Source of the DNA: Polytrichum commune | Taxonomy: Eukaryota; Streptophyta; Polytrichopsida; Polytrichales; Polytrichaceae | Assembly (NCBI GenBank): GCA_950295325.1 | Contig: OX485803.1 | Span: forward strand, 21,144,001 to 21,208,000 | Length of the DNA: 64,000 bases | Direction: 5' to 3' | Shown: piece after piece, positions 58,401 to 64,000 of the stretch | How positions within the stretch are numbered: position 1 is the stretch's first letter | Layout of the letters: each line of letters begins with the position of its first letter | Made by a program: the position numbers and the translations under genes | Notes under the pieces: model-generated | Told to the model about the DNA's origin: nothing | Database searches by the model: none | What the model saw: the letters and a program-made list of their open reading frames with translations, nothing else

Positions 58401-60227
58401 CTCCTACTTTGCTTTCGGGACTCACCCCTTAATCGGTAACTCATTTCTTGGATGTGGACTTCCATCCATGGAAGTCCAATCCCATGTTGATCATCGCATT
58501 GCCGGAGCAACACTACAACAACCCGAACCATACTAGGCAACTATGGCCTCACAATGGGCCAATGCCCATGGAGGCCTTGCCGTTCGGCCTCGGGTGGGTG
58601 AGGCCACACCACCTCACCCATATAAGCCTCTAGGACTTCACGCGGGGCCCCTACCCCACCGTCAACCAACCTCTTGTCTCTCTACCAAGAGTTGGGGCCA
58701 AGTGGACATTTTCCTTTAGCTGCTGGGCCTAGAACCCCCCCAGCAGCTTCAGACCATCATAACTTCCTTGTATGATGTCTGATCATAACAACCAACCACT
58801 CCATGTTCATCTACGCTTCACGTAGATGCCGATGGACTCCTCAATTGCTCCATTTGAGCAAGTCTTGAGGAAGTTATGCTTATTTGAACCTTGGCAGTCC
58901 CGGGAATCACTCCCAGGCACTGCTGTACCAGGGCGCTGTCCTGGGACAGCGCCCCACTCAAATGGCCATAACTCCTAGCTCACACCTCCGATTGAGGTGT
59001 TCTTGAGCTTTCTAGAATCACCACGCCATGAGCTACGCATAACTCATGGCCTTACCCTTGTGCCTCCTAGTCTTCGTGGGTGGGAGGCGTTCCCAACGCC
59101 CGGGGCCCTCACCCACACTAGGATCACTTGGGCCCTCTCACCAACGGCGCCACAAGTCCCGGGTGTCACTCCGGGGTCCCCCTTGTGGCCATGGTGTTTC
59201 GGGCACTCCTCATGGAGAGGTGCGCGACAACAACGGCAACATGAAAGTTCTTAGGACTTTTATTTGCCTCAATTCGTACATGGTGTTCAAGGATCCGGAG
59301 TCTCCAACCTACACCGTAAGTATAACATATCACAATTGTTTCTATTTAATTATTTTGGTGTTATTTGTATTGTATATAGTTTTAAGACAATTTATATTTT
59401 TTTGTAGACTCCGGCATTTATGGCTCATGTCTTGGTAAGGGATTTTACTACCACAAAATCCACGAGACAACCAAACTCCATTTTTTTGGCACTGGATTGA
59501 AAAGCAAAAACTTGCTTTTCAATTTTGTGGATGAAAAAAACATGCTTCTTCAAAAATCGGGAAGACCTTGGAGGGGGCCATATCAAAAATCGCCGCGTTT
59601 TTTTTTCAAGATCTTATTGAATTGTTTACACCATCGAATGGACGCGTTGTTGATTTGACATGTTCCACTGGAGCTTCTATCCTAGCAACACGCGCATGTG
59701 GCAGACATCTTCTTGCATTTGAGGGTGATAATGACATGTTTGAGCACATATTGAAACCGCTTTTGGAAAACGTTTTGAAAGAGGGGTCATCTAAGGAGAA
59801 TATACAAGATCTCACAAAAGAAGATGATAACCTCTCAGATGAGGAGATGCTTGAATTTGAGTGTGAGTAAGTTTTAATACAATAAATTTTTATTCAATTC
59901 ATTCGTTTCATTCAATTCATTGGTTCATTTTTATTTCTTCACATTATTTACATGTTTCATCGATTTGATTTCAGGAATACGATTGGAAAGAGGACATGTC
60001 TCCCGTTTTGGGCACATAGACAATTCCTACGAAGTCCAAGCCGTAGCCCGTGTCTCCCATCATATGCCGAGAATGTTGCAATTGCAATGTTGAATCTCGA
60101 AGATTCGGATCCAAATGAAGAATCTTGCTATAGTTCCAAAATCAATTCGCAATGCAAAGGTGCTCGAATATATATAGATGACGAGGCAAAAGATAGTTTC
60201 ATGTCTAGTGCTACTACTGATGAATAA
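55419..60227 (+). pseudogene. Gene 3: ParB-like / DNA-methylase-like protein
   Basis: Paralogue of gene 2. Exons: 55419-56146, 56245-56434, 56540-57165, 57257-57896, 57991-58254 joined past a solo LTR to 59235-59315, 59408-59866, 59975-60227. ParB-like region: MVPMPIVRPALKGDITKLEADF...KWNGNHRFLAW (about 55735-56020). Middle: helical region with VKVGWLKLWNGNRF and a DYGWYLDCP block. C-terminal: motif-IV-like VDLVFLQFPDGLDF (about 58053), DDGVLIVFSAI, then RPWRGPYQKSP and motif-I-like GRVVDLTCSTGASIL...LLAFEGDND (about 59641-59745). The beta-class methylase order is kept; the catalytic DPPY is not. Breaks: TGA at about 56406, at least one frameshift near 59510-59545, one lost T in the T9 run near 59597, and the LTR. 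It lacks the intron that gene 2 has inside motif I. Confidence 0.62.
58255..59229 (-). mobile_element. Solo chromovirus LTR in an exon of gene 3
   Basis: 975 bp, flanked by ACAAC on both sides (58250-58254 and 59230-59234). Removing the LTR and one duplication joins KVLNSTLHN to NGNMKVLRTF in frame. Same family as copies A-E. Confidence 0.93.
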
Positions 60228-61085
60228 ATTTTTGGACTTCATGTTGTTTATCCTTCTCAACCCTCTTATTACTAAACCCTAAAATCATCATTTTTAAGGC
60301 CAAAAATTCCACGGTTATAGGATATTGGTGGCCCTATTACCAAAATTTTCATCTTCCTCACTGCTCATAAGTTACCGCTCATCGCTCACCGCTCATCGCT
60401 CACCGCTCATCGCTCACCGCTCATCGCTCACCGCTCATAAGATAGCACTCCCCTAAGCATGAAACCCAAACATGGCATGCCTACATTCAACCGGAAAGCA
60501 TAAACTTGACCTCAAATCAGACATAAAACCCCTAGGCCTTTTCCAAAGTGGCCATGCCGAGACCGAACATGAAATCTAAGAGACCCAAATTGAAACCAAT
60601 GATTCGACTTCAAATTTATGGAGTCGGGTTGAATGTAGCTACACCCTTTAAACACAATCAGAATGTAGGGGCTCAAGCCATGAGGCCTCGGATCCGAGGC
60701 CTTGTCCAAGTGGGATTTAGTCCACCTCAAATGACAACCTGTAAGCATCCGAGACCCATTCCCAACCTACAAACCTTATACCCAATCTGAAATGATACCG
60801 CAGCCATGAGGCCTCGGATCAGAGGCCTTGTCCAACTGGGATTTAGTCCACCTCAAATGACAACCTGTAACCATCCGAGACCCATTCCCATTCTACAAAC
60901 CTTATAAGAGAATCTGCAAGCAAACATAGTATAGGTTCCTCAACCACGGTTATAGGTTATTTTTGTCAAAAAATATTTCAATATTTAGCTCTACACCGCG
61001 GTCATAGGGCATGTTTCACCACACAAAATTTCAATATTCTACAAAACTCACCGCTCACCGCTCGCAAAATAGCTTTTCCCAAGGT
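60228..61085. other. Spacer between gene 3 and second transposase
   Basis: No gene seen. It holds a CTCATCGCTCACCG tandem repeat (60373-60437), sequence shared with the spacer after gene 2 (60460-60645), and a two-copy repeat of about 130 bp (60675-60905) whose first unit includes the perfect 20-bp palindrome AGGCCTCGGATCCGAGGCCT. Confidence 0.7.
60373..60437. repeat. Short tandem repeat CTCATCGCTCACCG
   Basis: About four to five units of the 14-16-bp motif. A shorter relative is near 61050, and reverse-complement-type units are at 47905-47975. Confidence 0.85.
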
Positions 61086-64000
61086 GACATGACCCGTGCA
61101 TGCATCCATATGGGTCATCACCATCACCCCGTTTCGCAAGGTGTCTGTAGAGAGTCTAAGGTTGAAATTCATGATCTCATTGGTAGAGAAGTTGAGAGGA
61201 CTCCCACCGCCACCAACTCTGCCATTGCATTGGCTGCAAGTAAAGAGTTCCTGGCCAAGTACCTTCTACGCACGGGATCTGAGCCCAATAAGGTTATGGA
61301 CCTCGAGTCCATGAAGTTTGTCATGGACAGGTACCAACACCTCAGCACCCCGAGTATTCGAAACACGGTCACTTCCTTCAAGCGCATTGGGCGAGGGGGG
61401 ATCATTGACAACATCACCGGACTCAAAGGTCATAGCAGTTGGCCCTATGTGCAAGAAAACAAATTCCCAGGCCAGGGAAAGCTGTTGGAGAAAGTCTACG
61501 TGTTCAAGATGTCCGAGGTGGGCCCTGGGTCTGGAGTTGACCTTGTCAGGAGAATGCAACCACACGGTGACTTGCAGGATGCTTGGGTCATGTTCGACCA
61601 TGTCAAGCGTGTCAAGGGGTGGACAACCATGGCTTGTCATGTCTATGACTCGGCCTACTGCCGAGTTATGACTATTGCAGTATGTGATATGCAGTCTGAG
61701 GATGTCACGGCGCAGAGCCTTCTTTGGCATGGGCTCAATGAAGTTATGGACAGACATGGCATTGCTAAAGTTAACTTCAAAGGGTTCATGGCGGACAGTG
61801 CACAAGCCAATTGGAATGCAGTTAGGATTATCTATGGCAGTGGTGATCCCAAGGTTCCTATGGAGTCTCGCGAGAGGACATGTCTATTGCACTGGACAGT
61901 GTCTATGGAGCGCCACACCGCCACCCACATCAAGCCCGACCTCCAACAACAACACAAGTTGTTATGCAAGCAGTACAAGGATGCCAAGACTCCCGAGCAG
62001 TCCGAGTCCCGTTATCTTGCCATCCGGGCTTGGTGGCTTTCATCCGGAGCTGCATCCGAGGAAGGAATCAGGGACCTTGATACATGGCTTGCATTCTGGC
62101 ACTTTCGTTACCGTCAATGGGGTGGTTTCATGCAACTAGTGAGTGTACCATCCACTTTCTGCTTTGCTTTTTTATGTCAATTTTTTTTTTGGTGTTTTTG
62201 CTGTCATATTGGGTTTTTACCCATATTTTGTGCAAAGCGTACTCACTATATTTCATTGACTTCTCTCAGAATTTCACAGATTCTGAGTTCGCAGAGATGC
62301 CATCTTGCAACCTCTCTAAGACAGTCCATAACAAATGGCTTCAGCAGTCTGGAAACCGTGGCTCTGATCTATATGTGGCGACTGTGGATGATTTCATGAG
62401 GGCGTTCATGCAATGTACGAACTACTACGCCTACTTGAAGGGTGATCGCTCTAGTACTGGCCCAGGAAAATAAGAACTCCGCCTTCGTGCTGCACAACGA
62501 TCCGGTGACGCCAAGAGAATTGTTGCAGCCCTCGAGCACATGCCTGGAGCAGAGCATTGGTGCACCCGCAAACCCCAACTCGAAGGAGAGGAGGTCTTTG
62601 GCACCGCCAAGCGCAAACTTGATATGCCCCCTGGTTCTGATCAGGATTCACATAGACCTGACAAGGTCAGCTTCTCTCATCCACGAGTGAGCACTAGGTG
62701 TCGCGCACCTCTCCATGAGGAGTGCCCGAAACACCATGGGCACAAGGGGGACCCCGGAGTGACACCCGGGACTTGTGGCGCCGTTGGTGAGAGGGCCCAA
62801 GTGATCCTAGTGTGGGTGAGGGCCCCGGGCGTTGGGAACGCCTCCCACCCACGGAGACTAGGAGGCACAAGGGTAAGGCCATGAGCTATGCGTAGCTCAT
62901 GGCGTGGTGATTCTAGAATGCTCAAGAACACCTCAATCGGAGGTGTGAGCTAGGAGTTATGGCCATTTGAGTGGGGCGCTGTCCCGGGACAGCGCCCTGG
63001 TACAGCAGTGCCTGGGAGTGATTCCCGGGACTGCCAAGGTTCAAACAGGCATAACTTCCTCACCACTTGCCCGAATGGGGCAAGTGAGGAGTGCATCGGC
63101 ATCTTCGTGAAGCGTAGATGAAGATCAAGTGGTCAAGTGTTAGCATCAGACATCATACAAGGAAGTTATGATGGTCTGAAACTGTGGGGGCTTCTAGGCC
63201 CAGCGGCTAAGGGAAAATGTCCACTTGGCCCCAACTCTTGGTAGAGACAAGAGGTTGGTTGACGGTGGGGTAGGGGCCCCGCGTAGAGTCCTAGAGGCTT
63301 ATATGGGTGAGGTGGTGTGGCCTCACCCACCCGAGGCCAAACGGCAAGGCGTCCATGGGCATTGGCCCATTGTGAGGCCATAGTTGCCTAGTATGGTTCG
63401 GGTTGTTGTAGTGTTGCTCCGGCAATGCGATGATCAACATAGGATTGGGCTTCCATGGATGGAAGTCCACATCTAAGGAATGGTTACCGATTAAGGGGTG
63501 AGTCCCAAAAGCAAAGTAGGAGGGTTGGTTCCCTCCTATGAACTATAAGGTCCGGGGTAGGAGGAGCTAACCATTAGCATGGCGGAATGCGAATGGTTAG
63601 CGCTCGTAACCTTTGCTAGAATTGAAAATTGGCAAGATTGTCAAGGGGGCTTAGCAAGGGTTGCGACACTAGGTCAACCAAGGCACATACCGATTCCGCC
63701 ACACCATCAGACCAGCCCCTAACACAATCACCGGAGAAATCGATTCCACAACGGGTCACCCACGTCAATAACATTCAGGAGACCCACTGCGATGTCTCCA
63801 AGTGGCACATTTCTAGACTGCCCAAGACTTCTGCCAAGGCCTGCTTCGCCATGCAAGCTCGCACAAAGACCAAGTGCACCCAGAAGATCGTTCGGCATGG
63901 TAAAAGTACTCCAGCCCCTACGTACACTGGCTACATGCGCGACTACAAGAAGAACAAGGAATTCTTGACACAGTTCTTCTTCTGCAACGACGACATTGAG
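61086..64000 (+). pseudogene. Second MULE-like transposase, 5' truncated, runs off window
   Basis: Plus strand. The first exon ends at 62138 (CTA|GTGAGT) and the second starts at 62270 after CTCTCAG, the same intron position as in the first copy. Catalytic region: AVCDMQSED, GFMADSAQANWNAVR, CLLHW, SSGAASEEGI. The exon-two start NFTDSEFAEMPSCNL matches the other copy. Sequence upstream of MTRACIHMG (about 61089) is missing, so the zinc-binding N-terminus is lost; the frame extends upstream only into spacer. A TAA at about 62470 is in frame. A solo LTR interrupts VSTR/STKAH. The end, including any SWIM finger, lies outside the window. It is better preserved than the first copy, with no frameshift seen in 61089-62138. 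Confidence 0.75.
62699..63668 (+). mobile_element. Solo chromovirus LTR in transposase exon
   Basis: 970 bp, TGTCGCGCAC...GTTGCGACA, flanked by CTAGG (62694-62698 and 63669-63673). Removing it with one duplication restores the frame (HPRVSTR-STKAH). Confidence 0.93.

Noticed and set aside
13064-63668. Repeated open frames of 60-155 codons (such as MALPLCLLVF... or MFLSFLESPRH...) in every LTR
   Set aside because: They occur on both strands of each LTR copy, overlap one another, match no domain and simply follow the LTR sequence.
1-64000. tRNA or rRNA genes
   Set aside because: I saw no cloverleaf-forming sequence with A and B boxes and no rRNA signature; only tRNA-complementary primer sites were found.

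Overview
The window looks like repeat-dominated nuclear DNA of a land plant. Its LTR retrotransposons are primed by an initiator-tRNA-Met-type site, its genes carry short GT-AG introns, Ty3/gypsy chromovirus remnants are nested several layers deep, and no bacterial gene organisation is visible. A non-seed plant with a large genome (a fern, for example) is my guess; that is an impression only.

Layout. (1) 1-7777: the left part of a Ty3/gypsy element on the minus strand. It has an uninterrupted 1748-codon gag-pol frame running off the left edge, a leader, a primer-binding site and an LTR. (2) 7753-38322: one decayed gene ('gene 1') with a DNA-methylase-like domain, a coiled-coil and low-complexity middle, and an FCP1-like HAD domain. 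It is split by about 26 kb of nested chromovirus insertions (10387-14041 and 14158-36895). The inserts have 5-bp target duplications (one of them imperfect), and deleting insert plus duplication restores the reading frame each time. (3) 38443-41550: a coding fragment, then AT-rich DNA and a 158-bp minisatellite. (4) 41559-46993: 'gene 2', about ten exons, with a ParB-like N-terminal domain and a methylase-like C-terminal domain. (5) 46994-52632: spacer, then a MULE-like transposase gene with a SWIM zinc finger on the minus strand. (6) 53155-60227: 'gene 3', a paralogue of gene 2. Its probable first intron holds an array of about twelve long perfect or decayed palindromes, and a solo LTR sits in an exon. 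(7) 60228-64000: spacer related to the one after gene 2, then a second MULE-like transposase, also split by a solo LTR and running off the right edge.

The ParB/methylase-like gene and the MULE-like transposase occur side by side twice, with related spacer sequence, so they may be parts of one mobile unit that carries a methylase-like cargo. Every copy seen here has nonsense codons or frameshifts. The chromovirus family filling 10-37 kb shares one internal deletion of the reverse transcriptase and one shared stop codon, which suggests a non-autonomous lineage that spread while already defective.
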